Source: Edaphochlamys debaryana
Lineage: Eukaryota; Chlorophyta; Chlorophyceae; Chlamydomonadales
NCBI GenBank assembly: GCA_016858145.1
Contig: JAEHOE010000029.1
Coordinates: 62,001 to 126,000, forward strand
Direction: 5' to 3'
DNA length: 64,000 bases
The notes under the pieces were generated by a model, which did not search any database, was not told the origin of the DNA, and worked only from the letters and a program-made list of their open reading frames with translations. How positions within the stretch are numbered: the first letter of the stretch is position 1; every line of letters begins with the position of its first letter. This document shows, piece by piece, positions 26,301 through 39,700 of this stretch. The position numbers and the translations under genes are program-made.

Positions 26301-29290
26301 CCGCCGACGCCAGTGTTCCGCCAGCCCCCGTCAGCGCCGCCAAGGCGCTCCCCTCGCCCCGGCCCCACCCCTCCGACCCGAGCCTGGGCGTGGGCCTCAG
26401 CCTGAGCGAGGTGGTGGTGACGCCCGACACACCCCTCAAGGGCATGCCGGTGGACGTCAAGGTTGGTTGCATGGCTGGGTTGCGGGACCGTTGCCTGCGT
26501 TCTGGGGCCCGCTCCCTCCTCTCCCTCGGTCCGCATCCTGCCTGGTCCCCAAGGGCCTCCCTGCACGACAGCAGCGCGTACCTAACATCAAGTATCCGAG
26601 CCTGCCTTACTCGTGTTGGAGGTCGGACCCCACCTCTCCCCTCTGAGTGCCTCCCGCCCACACGCACGGTAGCCCCGCTGTACCCCCCTCTCTCATCGAC
26701 GATTCCCCTTAAGCACTTTACCGCTCCCCACCGCTCCTCCCCCAGGTCACACACGACCAGGCGGCTGCCTCCCCCGCGATCTCGTTCCGCAGCGGCGCGG
26801 GGCGGTCCGCCAGCACAGCACCCAGCGACCTCAGGACCGGCGCTACAGTGTCCGCACGCGGCGAGGGGCAGTCGAGCAGCAACACATACAACGCCAGCGG
26901 GAATGGGCCCGACACGCCGGCGTGCTCGGATGCAGACACCGGTTTCAATCCCAGCATCGCCGCTTCTATCCACTGTGGTGGCGGCGGTGGCGGCGGGGAG
27001 GGGAATGACCCGGTGGTACGGCTGACGGGGGTGATCCTGGGCAAGGGAGGATTCGGGGTGAGTGGGTTCCGGGGGTGGGGACACGGGGGCGGAAGGAGGG
27101 CTGCGGGTAGTTGCCTTGTCGCAAGGGAGGTTGGGGCACCGGTACGGACGTGGGTGCTATCTGCGCTCAAGGGGTTGGTCCTTGTGCTACCCGTGTCTCG
27201 CCTGTCTGGGCGCTCTGCCCCTACCGCCCTGCTCCTACCCGTCCCCCTCCCTGCCCCTCAACCCCCCCTTTTCCCCCCCTTTCCCCCCCAGCGCGTGTAC
27301 CAGGGCACCTTCCGCGGTTCCCTGGTGGCGGTGAAGCAGCTCCTGGACACACTGGCGGACGCACCCGTGGGATCGCCGGACCAGCTCCGGGAGTCATTCC
27401 TGCAGGTGATGCGGAGGGTGGAGGTGGGCGTGGGTGGCGCGGCACGGAGAGACGGACCTGCCCAACAAGCCGCAACAACGCCAAGCCGTAACCCCCAACC
27501 GCCAACCGTCAACCGCCCTCAGGAGCTGGAGGTCCTGGGTCGTTGCGACCACCCCAACATCGTCAAGGTGCTGGCGGCCAGTGTCATGGGCACCACACGG
27601 CCCGTCATGTGAGGGGGAAGGGGGGCAAGGGGGAGGGGGGGGTTGTGAGGGGCAAGGGGCAGGGGGAGAGGGGAGACGGGAAAGGCAAGGAGCAAGAGGT
27701 GTTCATCTGAATCAATGCGCCCCTGACCCCAGGGTGCTGGAGCTGATGGAGACGTCCCTGGACAAGGTGCTGTACGGCAGCCGCGGTGTCGTACTGCCCC
27801 TGGCCACCGTACTGCACATCGGCCGGGAGGTGGCGCAGGGGCTGAGCTACCTGCACCCCACGGTCCTCCACCGCGACCTCAAGCCGGCAAACGTGCTCAT
27901 GAACGTCTCGCACGGGGGCAGGCCGGTGGTCAAGATATCGGTGAGGACTGGCAGATTCTCGGTCGTGGTTACCTCGTTGGTCGCTCTTCCTTTAACCCTC
28001 ACGTTGCCTCCCGCATGTTCCGTTACCCCGTCTGCAGGACTTTGGTCTGTCCCGCCTCCGCACCACAATCCTCGTCACCGAACGGCCAGAGGCGGGCACG
28101 GTGCGTTACAGGGTTGTGGGAAGGCTGCAGGATACGTGGCCGGGTTCCGATTACAGTCCGCCCTCTGCTATCCTTGATGCTCCGCGTCCTCCATCGAACC
28201 CCAACCCGCCTGACTTTCCTCTCTCCTCCCCTGCTGCTCACGGATCCGCAGCCCGCATACATGGCACCGGTGAGTAGGGCACACAAAGGGGGTCGATGGG
28301 AGAGGTTGAGCCTGGGGGGGAGCCTAAGCTGGCGGGGAGACCAAGCTGGCGGGCCGACAGGCGAAAGGACAATGGACCGGCCGTTGACCAACTTCCTTGC
28401 CCTCTCCCCTCCGACCTGCAGGAGTGCTACGAGGTCGAGCGAATAGGCATCAGCTACCACGTGGTGGGTGGCATGCAAACTCTAGTATTAGAGAGGCACT
28501 GACTGAACTAAGGCTGGGGGCGTTCTCCTGTGAGGCCATCCATGGACTCTGCCTTTCGCGGTCTCCTCTACGCCCCTCCAGGCTGCTGCGCTCCCTGCGT
28601 GACCAGAGCTCCCCTCTCTCCCGCCTCCCGCCTCCCGCCACCCGTTTTCTCTTCCCCCCCAGGACTGCTACTCGTTTGGGGTGCTGCTGTGGGAGATGCT
28701 GGCGGGGGCGCACCCCTGGGCGGGGCTGGTGGGTGGGGGGCTGGTGAGGGTGGAATGCGAGGGTGCTAGGAGCCCTGGCTCTGCGCAACGCCCTCTGCCC
28801 TGCTAGCTACTGCCTCACTTCTCGCACCCGCCCTCGCCCTCCCTGCTCGTCCCGCACAGTCTGCCGTACAGGTCGCGCACAAGATCGTACTGCAAGGGCA
28901 GCGGCTGGAGACGCCCCCCGCGTCGGCCCCTGGGGGCCACTCCTCCCGCTGGCCGCCCCGGCTGCAGCGGCTGCTGGCGCAGTGCTGGGAGGCGGACCCG
29001 CTGCGGCGCCCCGCGGCGGCGGATATCGTCAAGACGCTAGCGCTGGTGGAGCAGGTGGGAATGTGGAAAGAGTGGCGGGAGTGGGGCTGCGTGGGTTGCA
29101 GGGCTAATTGCCGCCCTAGACTGTCGTACTAGACTCAAACGCCCTCCTTTCCAACCACCCCGACCCGCCACAGGAGCTGTCCGCCGGTGGTGGCGAGGCC
29201 CAGGCCGAGGCCCAGGCCCAGGCCCAGGCCCACGCGGCTCAGCACGGCAAGAAGCAGGAGGCGGCAATGATCGAGTTCTCCATGGCGTGA
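23363..29290 (+). CDS. Receptor-like TKL-type protein kinase, copy 2
   Basis: Paralogue of the minus-strand kinase. Nineteen exons: 23363-23683, 23831-23922, 24081-24151, 24429-24529, 24830-24876, 25205-25336, 25518-25714, 25902-26022, 26293-26461, 26746-27057, 27292-27405, 27523-27608, 27733-27940, 28038-28100, 28252-28269, 28422-28463, 28663-28728, 28860-29054, 29174-29290; phases close at 823 aa. Layout: signal peptide (MEPVMQLAAALVALLVSVTH), ectodomain with VIQLDAQAVDLTAADWAGIP and Cys-bearing ECVAQLGPIGC, membrane segment at about 312-336, basic stop-transfer RRRRG, then an intact kinase domain with GKGGFG at about 516-521, lysine 536 in VAVK, aspartate 636 in HRDLKPAN and DFG at 658. 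The end is a QA repeat plus MIEFSMA. Eight consecutive kinase exons have exactly the lengths seen in copy 1, but two ectodomain exons are each split by an extra intron, one with a GC donor. Substrates and ligand are unknown. Confidence 0.87.
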
Positions 29291-30740
29291 CGGACCCGGA
29301 CCGGACCGCTTCTTACAGGGCCGGACTAGCCTGGACAGTACCAGGCAGGACAGGATGGGACCGGGCAGGAGAGCCCGACCACGGTCTATCAGCGTGCCCC
29401 CAGGCCCAATCACCCTGGGCGCATCAGGGACGACGTGCTGCTTAATGAACTGAGTAGTTGGACCGCCAAGGCCGGCCCAGAGCAGGGGTTAGAAGACATC
29501 AATGAAGCGAAGCGCTTACCCCAGAGCAGGGGTAGGAGCATAAAAGGGGGAGCGCAGGGAAGCTCTCCTGTAGCAGCAGTGCGAGAAGCCGGCAGTGACC
29601 TAGCAATATCGACTGGGAGGCTCTGGACCAGTGGTGTGATCGAGGCACGCCAGGCGACACACGTAACAGTAGTGCCTGTGGTGTGGACACTGGACAGGCA
29701 GGCAGAGGCAAGCCCCATGTGCATGCTGGCAAGGCGAGGCCGGGTTCGGGGGTTTCTGTGCTCGCAGGGGCCGTGCAGCGTAGTCCGGACGATGACGAAG
29801 GGGGAAAGGAGACACGGGGGACGAGTAAAGCGAAAAGCAGGCCAGCAAAGTGCGACGATTGCATGACGAAGGGGGATGCAGCTGAGCGCGCTGTCGCAAC
29901 GGGAGAGAAGATGGCAGGGTGCCAGCGATGCGCATCGCCGAGGCCCCCGGTGTTGTGCGTGCAGGCGGCCGCCAGTCCCGCTAGAGCGCGTTGACCCACC
30001 TGGGTTCGGGGGGCCATGGGGACAGGAGGCCAAGGTACCCGAACCCTAGCCGTTCGGCCTCCTGCTTGGCTCGAGTGGGAGGGGCAGGCGCCTGGGCACG
30101 CGCAGCCCCTCACGGCGTGGTTTGAGCCTGGTTGAGGATACTGGGCAGGACGCTGTCCTTGCGGAGGGCTCTGCCGGGCCCGGTGTCCGATGGATGCCGG
30201 CAAGCTGGGCCGCAAGGCACCGTGCCCATTGCCTGCGACGTGGCTGCCGCTGGGCCCTGAGCACGCATGCCGATGGCCATGCGCCAACATGCGCTAGCGC
30301 CATTGTCAACGGGCGTGTTCCATTGGCACAGGTTCTTGCGGGACGGTAGAGACCCGCAAAGTGAAGCCCCACGACACCGTGCCCAACGCCTGCGACGTGG
30401 CCGCGTTCCGCGGCGATCGTGAGAATGCCGCCTCTCAGCCCTCACACAGTATGCAGGGAGCGGCTTTACGCATGGCATTATGCATTGGCAACGGTGCTGT
30501 GCAGGGGCGAGGGGTGCTGCGGGTGCACGCGCGGCTTCCCGTACGATGTTTTTTCGAGGATGGCCTGCAAGCCGCTCCCGTCGCCTGGTATTCCGTTATA
30601 CTGCTAGGTCCGTGCAGAGAGTACACAGCGAACATACGTATAATAGATTGATCACCAGGGGGCGACAGAGCCGCGGCGTGCCATGCTGTTTGGACTTCAG
30701 GGTACCCAACTAGCGTAGACGTTGTCGGAGCAGCAGCGCT
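29291..30740. other. Intergenic region between kinase copy 2 and the dynein gene
   Basis: No supported gene. The first 60-70 bp resemble the region after the stop of kinase copy 1. An imperfect direct repeat of about 25 bp (CACCGTGCCCA, two variable bases, GCCTGCGACGTGG) occurs near 30218 and again near 30374. The last 100 bp before the dynein start include a TATA-like TATAATA. Confidence 0.45.
30639..30645 (+). promoter_or_regulatory. Possible TATA-like box of the dynein gene
   Basis: TATAATA lies about 96-102 bp upstream of the dynein start codon in otherwise GC-rich DNA. The spacing would fit a short 5' untranslated region. There is no independent evidence for the transcription start. Confidence 0.3.
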
Positions 30741-33700
30741 ATGGCGGACGAGGAGCAGCAACAGACAGCGGCTGCGCCCTCGGCCCCCACCAAGGACACG
30801 CGCTTTGACTATATTCGGGACCGCGTCTGCTCCTGCCTCAAGGTCCCGGAGTCTGCTTATGAAAAGCTGCTTTCTGGCGATGGCAGGTGCGATAGGAAAA
30901 CGGTCGCTGGAGGCAGCGAGTCTGGACGCGAGCTCAACACGCGAAATGCTTTGCAGGGCGCCCATCGCTCAGTTTCTCGAGGATGCCGCTACCAAGCGGC
31001 TGCTCATCCTGGTGGACGGCAAGGACCTGGCCGCCGTGAGTCGCGGTGCCGCAGCGGGGGTTATATCCGCGCCATGGGCGAGGTGGAGACGCGGCCCCCC
31101 GAAATGCCCCCTGCGCAGACCGTGAAACCCCCGCCCAAGTTCAAGCGGAAGACGGTGTACTTTCTCAAGCTCCAGGAGGGGAAGCTCGATAACGAGAGCA
31201 TCAAGAAGCTGGTGGGGCGGGGAAGTTGGGAAGGGGGAGCCGGCTGTGCAAGCGCCGTCCCGGCTGCATGCCGCACGGCTGCCGTCTGCTGTGCCGCGAG
31301 GGGTATGAGACCCTGCCATCTCCTGCGTCTCAACATCGCTCACCCTGCTCACCCATCCCAGGTCATCCATGGCGAGATCGCGGAGAACCCGCTGGAGACC
31401 CTGGCGGCTATCTCGCAGGACGTGTTCATGCCCGTCCTCACGGCGCCGGCCAACCAGCAGGGATGGCCGGACGTGGTGGCGAAGGAGGTCACGGAGAACC
31501 TGCACAAGTTCGTGTCGAACGGTGCGGGTGGCGTCGAGGGGATTGAGGAAACGGCTGGCCGGGCTGTCTGACTGCGGTGGGGTGCAAGCCGCGGCGGTCT
31601 GGCTGGCTGGGGTGCGAGCTGCGGCGGTCTCCGGTGCAGGGCACAGTGTACCGTAGCCACTGGACCGCCCCGCAAGCTCACGCTTTCTTCCCTTTACTGT
31701 TCCTTGCAGTGTTCGTGACCATCGGGCAGATGAAGGGCCAGACGCTGCTGCCGCTGCCGCCCCAGACCACGGTGCCCGTGGTGCAGCCGGAGCAGATGAC
31801 CAGCCTGAAGGACCAGGATAAGATCCACATCCTGGAGAGCGCGATCGTGACCTGGACCAAGCAGATTAAGAACGTGCTGAAGTCGGACCCGGACGCTCCC
31901 CTCAAGGTGGGGGCCGAGGCGGGCGCAGGAGCGGGAGGTGGAGAGGGGCCGAGCGGCTCCGAGCAAGCGGGCGTCCCCTCAGGTCCCTGCCCTGTGCATG
32001 CCGCATATGACACACGCTCTTAGCATGCCATCAGAGGAACCTGAAGCCGTCTCATCAGGGTGCCCGCTGCCAGGCTGGGGACAACATCGGGGCTCTCACT
32101 GGCACCGACTAGCGCCCGCTGCATTGCGTACGGCCCTTCCCTCATCCCTCCCTCCCCAACCTGTCACCAATCTGGCCTCCCCAGGAGCCGGGCGCCTACC
32201 CGGGCCCCCTGACCGAGATCAACTTCTGGTCGGAGCGCGCCGCCAACCTGAACTCGATCCACGAGCAGCTCACCAGCGAGAAGACGCAGAAGGTGGTCAA
32301 GGTGCTGGAGCTGGCCAAGTCGACCTACTACCCCGCCTTCCAGCGCCTGTTCCGCGAGGTGGAGGCGGCGCAGCAGGAGGCCAACGACAACGTCAAGTTC
32401 CTCAAGCCCCTGCGCAAGTACCTGGACAAACTCAACATGATGGACGACTTCCCACAGCTGGTGGACCTGTTCAAGCCCATCATGCACACACTCATGCTCA
32501 TCTGGAAGCACAGCAAGTCGTACAACAGCAGCACGCGCTTCGTGACGCTCATGCAGGAGATCTGCAACGATCTCATCATGCAGGCGAGCTCGGCGTGCTG
32601 GGAGGGAAGGAGAGGGGGCGTCCCTGATCTGGGTCGGGGCCGGGGCAGCCGTGCAAGCGGAGCGAGCGGAGCTTCAGTGGAGTGACGGGCGTGGCCACGT
32701 CTCCCCCAACCCTCTCTCTCCGCCGCTCACGCCTCCCTCGCACCCACCCTCCCTCCTGCCCCCACCCGCAGGCCTGCAAGTTCGTGCCGGGCAGCGACCT
32801 GATCCAGATGGAGCCCACGGAGGCGGTGGACAAGCTGCGCATGACGCTGCGCGTGCTGGGCGCCTTCAAGAACTACTACTTCGAGTACCGGGCCATCAGC
32901 ATGGAGGATACGCCCGACAACCCGTGGAAGTTCCAGAACAACTCCCTCTTCGCGCGGCTCGACTCGTTCCTGGAGCGCTGCCACGACATGATGGACCTCA
33001 TGTCCACGTGCATGCAGTTCAACCGCCTGGAGCGCGTGGAGATTGGCGGCACCAAGGGCAAGGTGCTCACAAACGGCGTCAAGGCCATCCACCAGGACTT
33101 CACCACCGCCGTGGAGAAGTTCCAGCAGGTGCGGCGGACGGGCGGGCGGGGCTGCCTAGGGGCCGGGACGTCGCTAGCCTTGCCCCAGGCTTCGAGCCAG
33201 GGGCGCCCTGCCCTGCTCTGCCCTGCCTGGTGTCCCACGCGCCTGGCTTCGCCCCTGACGCCTGCCCCGCCGTGTTCTTCACATCGCGCCTCCCCAGGTG
33301 ACCTACGACGTGATGGACGTGGACGCCAAGCAGTTCGATGAGGACTTCTACGGCTTCCGCGTGGTCATCAAGGAGCTGGAGCGCCGCCTGGCGGCCATCA
33401 TCATCCAGGTGGGGCGGGCCCGCGGTGGTCGGCTTGCGTCAAAGCAGGCAGCTTGAGCCAAGTGCTGGGCGGGGCTGCAGCGGTCGTGCCGTGTTCAGGG
33501 CTGCCGGCTGGCCTGCTGCCGTCACGTCACAGCTCAGCATGCTGAGCCCTCCTGCCCTGCTCTTGCCTTTTCCCGTCAGGCGTTTGACGACTGCACCACC
33601 ATCGGCACCACCTTCAAGCTGCTGGACAGCTTCGAGGGGCTGCTGGACCGCGAGGTGAGCCGGCTTTGCAACGTGGCGTGCGTCTCCCCCCCTGCCCTGC

Positions 33701-36700
33701 TCCAACCCCCTCCTCGCAGCCTGCTGTTGCTGCACGTGTCCCTCACCCCCTGCACCACCCCGCCTCACCCTTCAACCCTAACCCCTGCCCCGCTACCCCC
33801 CAACCCCCGCCTCGCCCCCAGGTGATTGCCAACGACCTGGAGAAGAAGCACACGGACCTGCTGCGCTCGTACGCTCGCGACCTCAAGGACGTGGCGGACC
33901 TGTTCCACCAGTACAAGGACCGCCCCATCGTGGCCAAGAACTCGGCCCCCTACTCGGGCGCCGCCTACTGGGTGCGCGGCCTCATGGAGCGCATCAAGGA
34001 CCCCATGGACCGCATCCAGACCATGAACAAGGTGGGGCCGTGGGTGGTGGGGCGGGGCAGGGACACGACACGGCCAAGCCTGACTGGAGGGCATCAGGGA
34101 TGCATTGCAACACCGGACAAGTGCTGCAGGGCTTTTCAAAGCTTGCGCTCTCCCAGCAGCTTGCGGCTAGGTTCTCACGCTCTGTCGCACGCCGTGTGCA
34201 CTGACCCTCATGTCCCTGCCCTGCCCAGGTGGTGCTGGAGAGCGAGCTGTTCAAGGAGATCCAGCGCGCCTACGACCACCTGTGGGAGGAGATGACGGGC
34301 TACCGCAAGCTGGCGGTGGACGCGTGGTGCGCGCAGGTGGCGGCCACCTCGGACGAGAAGCTCAACCTGCCCCTGCTGCAGCTGATCGAGGAGACCTCGG
34401 ACGGCATCCGCGTGCTGGGCGTCAACTTCGACCCCGCCCTGGTGCGCCTGCTGCGTGAGACCAAGTACTTCCTGCTGCTGGAGCAGTCGACGCCCGCGGA
34501 CAGGAGCGCCAAGGCCGCCGCGTCGGACGCGCCCAAGGACGCCACCGGCGCGCCGCTCACCACGCCGCCCACCGGCGACGCGCCGCTGCCGCCCGCGCCC
34601 GCCTCCAAGATCGCCGTCCCCGACAGGTGGGCGGGCCCCTGGGTAGATCTCCTGCTGCTGCACAGTTGACCCTCCTGACGCAGACTTGACCACAGCCCCT
34701 TCCCACCAAGCTTGGCAAACCCTCCTCACCCCTCGCTCCTCCCCTTGCCTGCTGCCACTGTGCCCCCGCAGCGCCAAGGACCTGTTCAACCTGTCGGACA
34801 CGTTCCGCCAGCAGATCAGCAGCATGGACCTCATCTGCGCCATCTACAACAAGGTGCAGCGCACCATCCTGGCGGTGGAGAAGCCGCTGGTGCAGTCCAA
34901 GCTGGAGCAGGTGGAGCAGGCGCTCAACCGCGGCCTGGCGGAGCTCAACTGGAAGAGCGACAACATCGATGCCTACATCAAGGAGTGCATGGAGCTGGTC
35001 AAGGACGTGGACCTGGTGCTCAACACCATCAAGGACAACGTCAAGGCCACGCAGGTGCGGGGGTGCAGCCTTGCAGGAGGGCTGGGGTGCAGGGCTGGAC
35101 CAGGCAGGGGCGGCGGGGTGGCAGGGAACGACGGCGGCGCGGTTTGGTGCCCTTTCAGCCCTTCCACCCTAGTATGACTTCTCACCCTTCCCGCCCCTCT
35201 TGCCCACCGCAGCAAATCCTGGCGCAGTGGGAGAAGAACCTCATGTTCGAGCGCAAGGAGGGCAAGACGTACGCCTTCGACGAGCTGAACGACTCCTTCA
35301 ACCAGCTCATCCAGCAGCGCCACAGCGAGATCCGCGACGCGGGCAAGGAGATCACCAAGCTGCTCTCCTCCTCCAACCGCGTGCTCAAGGTCAGCAAGGG
35401 CGCCGCCTCCTGGCGCGCCTACGTGGACTACTTCTCCAACATCGTCATCGACGGCTTCTCCGCCGCCATCATCAGCACCGTGCGCTACCTGCTCTCCCAG
35501 GTGCGAAGCCCCTTCGCAATCTCCCCAGCCGTGCTTGCCTGCGGGTGCCTGCCGCCCCTCTACCTCCACCCCCTTCCTCTACACGCCCTCACACCCGCCC
35601 CTCCCGCCTCTCCCCGCCCCTTCCGCCCCGCCTCCCCCGCCCTTCCCGCCACAGATCGACCCCGACATCCTGGCCAAGGCCGACAGCAGCCCGCTGCTGG
35701 AGATCCAGGTGGAGCTGGTGGCGCCGGACATTGTGTGGCGCCCCGACCTGGGCGACGGCGGCGCCAAGCCGGGCGTGCGCGACATGATCAAGAAGTGGCT
35801 GCAGTCGTTCCTGGAGATCGGGCAGCTCATGAAGCGCCTGGACGTGGGCGAGGGCAACTACGCCAAGGAGCTGGAGGAGGACTACGAGGTCTACGACGCG
35901 CTCAACCAGGCGAGCAGGGAACGGGGCGGATGGCAGCGGTGCGGGAGGGCGGGCTGCAAGGGCCGGGGTTAACCGCGGGGCGGAGGCAGGGCGGATGCGG
36001 GACGGATGCGGGTGTGGCTTCGACTGGCTTCACTTGCAAGCGTTAACTCGGTGTCCTGAATTGCACCCATTGCTCCACAGGTCATGCTGGTGACGCTGGC
36101 CAACGAGTCCCGCTGCGAGGACTTCAAGGCGCAGTTCGCCAAGTTCGACTACCTGTGGCGCAACGACCTGCAGGCCACGCTGCAGCAGTTCATCGCCAAC
36201 AACGGCGTCACGCTGCCCGACGGCTCCAAGGACGACCCGCCGCTGGCCAAGTTCGAGGAGCAGGCAAGTCCGCGGGGTTGCAACAGCGCGGGGTAGAGCA
36301 GGGGCAAGGCACGCAGACCGCACGCCTGGTGCTCAGCAACCCACCAAGGGCAATCAAGCGCAAGTGCCTCGGGACGTCTACTCACACGCTTCCTCTGGCC
36401 TCCCCTGTCCTCCCCAGATTGCCAAGTACAAGGCCATTGCTGCGGAGATCGCCTCCTTCAAGGACACCATGACCCTCGGCTACGTCAAGGTCAACGCCAA
36501 GCCCCTGCGCCAGGCGCTGTCCACCTGGGCGTCCAAATGGGTGTACCTCTTCACCCACTTCCTCCAGGCAAGGCCTTGCACCAGCTATTATCACCAGCCC
36601 TCCCTGCCAAGCCCCGCCCACCCCGCTGCCCTGATGTGGAGCCCCTCCTCCCTGCCGAGTTAGCTACGCTCTGCCCCCGCCAGCGCTCATGCCGTCTCCT

Positions 36701-39700
36701 TGCTCGTGTCTTGCGGACCGCAGGAGAAGGTGGTCAACAGCATCACGGAGCTGTACACGTTCATGGACACCTCCAACAACACGCTGGACCTCAAGGTGTT
36801 CGGCGAGGGCACCGAGGAGGAGGAGGAGTTCGCTGGCGACCCCGAGTCCGAGGAGGCTGGTGGGTGGCGCTTGGCCGCATGCCCGCATCCCACTGCCGCT
36901 CTTCCTTGCCCGCTCCCTCTCGCCCCGTCAAGCCTCTCCTGCCTCCCCTGCTGGTACCAACCTGCCTCCCTTCCCTCTATCACCATTTTTTTGCAGTCGC
37001 GCGCAAGGCCGAGCTGATGGCGGAGAAGCGCAAGGCGCTGTACTCTATCATGGCCTGCATGCGCGACATCCGCCGCCGCACCGAGCGCGGCACGGACACC
37101 ATGTTCGAGCCGCTCAAGGAGACCGTGGCGCTGCTGCACTCGTTCGGCATCCAGCTCAACGACACCGTGCTGCACCAGGTGCGAGGTTGGGGCCAACCCA
37201 CGACAGGGCTTGCCCTCAAAGTTGGGCTTCCCTCTGCTCTCTGCCCAGCTCTATGCGCCCTCTCTGCCCGCGGGCCTCACGCAAACCGCATTCCCCTATC
37301 CGTCCTCACTCGCCTTTGAAGCTCGACAACGCCGAGTTCAACTGGCGCATCCTCAAGAAGAAGATGCTCAACCGCCGCGAGCAGCTGGCGCCGCTGCAGC
37401 AGGCCGAGGCCGTGGAGATCCGCCGCAAGAGCGACGCCTTCGCCGAGCGCGTGGAGGAGTTCCGCAACTTCTTCCTGCGCAAGGCGCCCTTCACGGTCAC
37501 GGGCACGGAGCTCAAGCTGGACCAGGTGCGCAGCTGCGCCTTGTGTGGCCCTACGCGCAGAAGCAATTGGTAGTTTGGGATCGGCCCGGCTGGGATGGCA
37601 CGGGACAGGACGGCGGGCGGCTGCAGGAGGGGGTGCCAGGGCTCAACCCACTGGGGGCGTCTGTCGGCTGTCTGCTTGACCCCTCCCTCTCCGCCTCCCC
37701 TTGCGCCGCAGGTCAAGCCGGCCTACAAGGTGCTGGACGACTTCCGCTCGGGCAGCGTGGACGGCTACCCCTCGGTCCTGGGCATCATGAGCGACTCCAA
37801 GCAGCTGCAGGAGGCGCAGGTGAGCCGGCCGCTCCCTTACCCTCGCCCTCCCCCCCGGCCCCCGCCCTCCCCTTCCCCTCACCTTCGCCCTCGCCCTCCT
37901 CGCCTCAAGTCAGCGTGCATGGCCGTGTCACCCTAGCCCGGTGTGCTCCTCCCTGGCCCGGTGTCCTCCTGCCTGCCTGTGCTCTCACGTGAACCCGTTT
38001 TGCCAACCGCTCCCTCCCGCCCCCCCAGGACCTGTTCGAGCTGTACCAGTCGGAGGCCGACCACCTGAAGCTGCAGCGCTGCTCCGAGGAGCTGCAGCAC
38101 CTCAAGAGCCTGTGGGACACGGTGGGCACCGTCATGTTCACCTTCCGCGACTGGTACAAGACGCCCTGGGACAAGATTGACGTGGACTTCCTTGTGGAGG
38201 AGACCAAGAAGCTGTCCAAGGACATCAAGCTGCTCAACAAGGCCGTCCGCAACTACGACGTGTACCGCATGCTGGAGGAGTCCATCAAGGCCGTGCTCAC
38301 CTCGCTGCCGCTGGTCCAGGTGCGCGCTTGCTCCCCTTAGCCCTCAGCTCTCCTCCTCCCTTCCCTACCCTTGCGGGCCCCGCACGGGCTGCCCAGCACC
38401 GCCCTTATGCTTATGACGGACAGCGAGATAGGGACTGACTGACCCTTCTGCCCTCTCGCCCTCCTCCCCCGCAGGACCTGCACCACCCCGCCATGCGCGA
38501 GCGCCACTGGCGTCTGCTGATGCAGACCACGGGCAAGCACTTCGTCATGGACGACAAGTTCTGCCTGGGAGACCTGCTCGCCCTGGAGCTGCACAACTAC
38601 GTGGACGCCTGCAGCGAGATCGTGGACCGCGCGCAGAAGGAGCTCAACATCGAGAAGCAGCTCAAGAAGATTGAGGACACGTGGGCGGGCCTCAGCCTGG
38701 CCTTCGCGCCCTACCAGGTGCGTGTTGAGCGCATGAGCCGCCGTGCCTTGTCCGCTGGTCCCTCGCCCTCAGCCTGCCCCGTCTCCCATGCACCCTCTCA
38801 CCCTCCCCGCCCCTCTCACCCCGTCCCCTCCTTGCCTCTCCCCCCTTCCTCCTCGCCCTGCAGGACTCGGACGTCATGTCGCTGCTGGTGGACGACCTGG
38901 TCAACGAGGCGCTGGAGGCGGACAACCTGCAGCTGCAGAACCTGTCGGGCCAGAAGTACGTGCAGTCCAACCCCATGTTCCTGGAGACGGTGTCCAAGTG
39001 GCAGAACAACATGGGCAGGGTCTCGGCCGTGCTGGAGACGTGGCAGAACGTGCAGAAGAAGTGGCAGAACCTCGAGTCCATCTTCATCGGCTCGGCCGAC
39101 ATTCGCGTGCAGCTGCCCGAGGACTCGAAGCGCTTCGACACCGTCAATGCCGACTTCCAGGAGCTCATGCGCTCCGCCCCCGACATCACCAACGTGGTGG
39201 AGGCCTGCACGCTGGACGGCCGCCAGGAGCGGCTGGAGAACATGCAGTCCATGCTGGAGCAGTGCGAGAAGGCGCTGCAGGTGGGGCCGGGCCTCTTGGG
39301 GGGTAGGATTGGGGTAGAAGAGCGGGAGCCGAGGGTTTGTGGCAGGCAGGGGCCGGCGAAGGCTGGGGCAAGGAGGTTAAGCTGGTTGTGGCAGGAGCAG
39401 GTGCTGACCTACCCTCTCCCCGCCCTGTTTCCTTCTGCGCCCGCAGGAGTACCTGGAGACCAAGCGTGTGGCCTTCCCGCGCTTCTACTTCGTGTCGCCC
39501 GCCGACCTGCTGGACATCCTGTCCAAGGGCTCCAACCCGCAGCTCATCCTGCGCCACCTGCAGAAGTGCTTCGATAACATCGACAACCTCTCCTTCCGGT
39601 GAGCTTGCCTGTGGCCCAGCTGCTTCACGGCTGCTGCTACTGCTTCTTTCAGGCAGGGAGAGAGCATGAGCCTCCCGTGAGCTCGCTTACCATGCACTGG

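Noticed and set aside
34712..36046. 444-residue plus-strand open frame over the dynein gene
   Set aside because: It is an alternate frame of dynein exons 12-14, with Arg/Gln/Gly-rich composition typical of a shifted GC3-biased gene. The dynein exons in the other frame match the family throughout.
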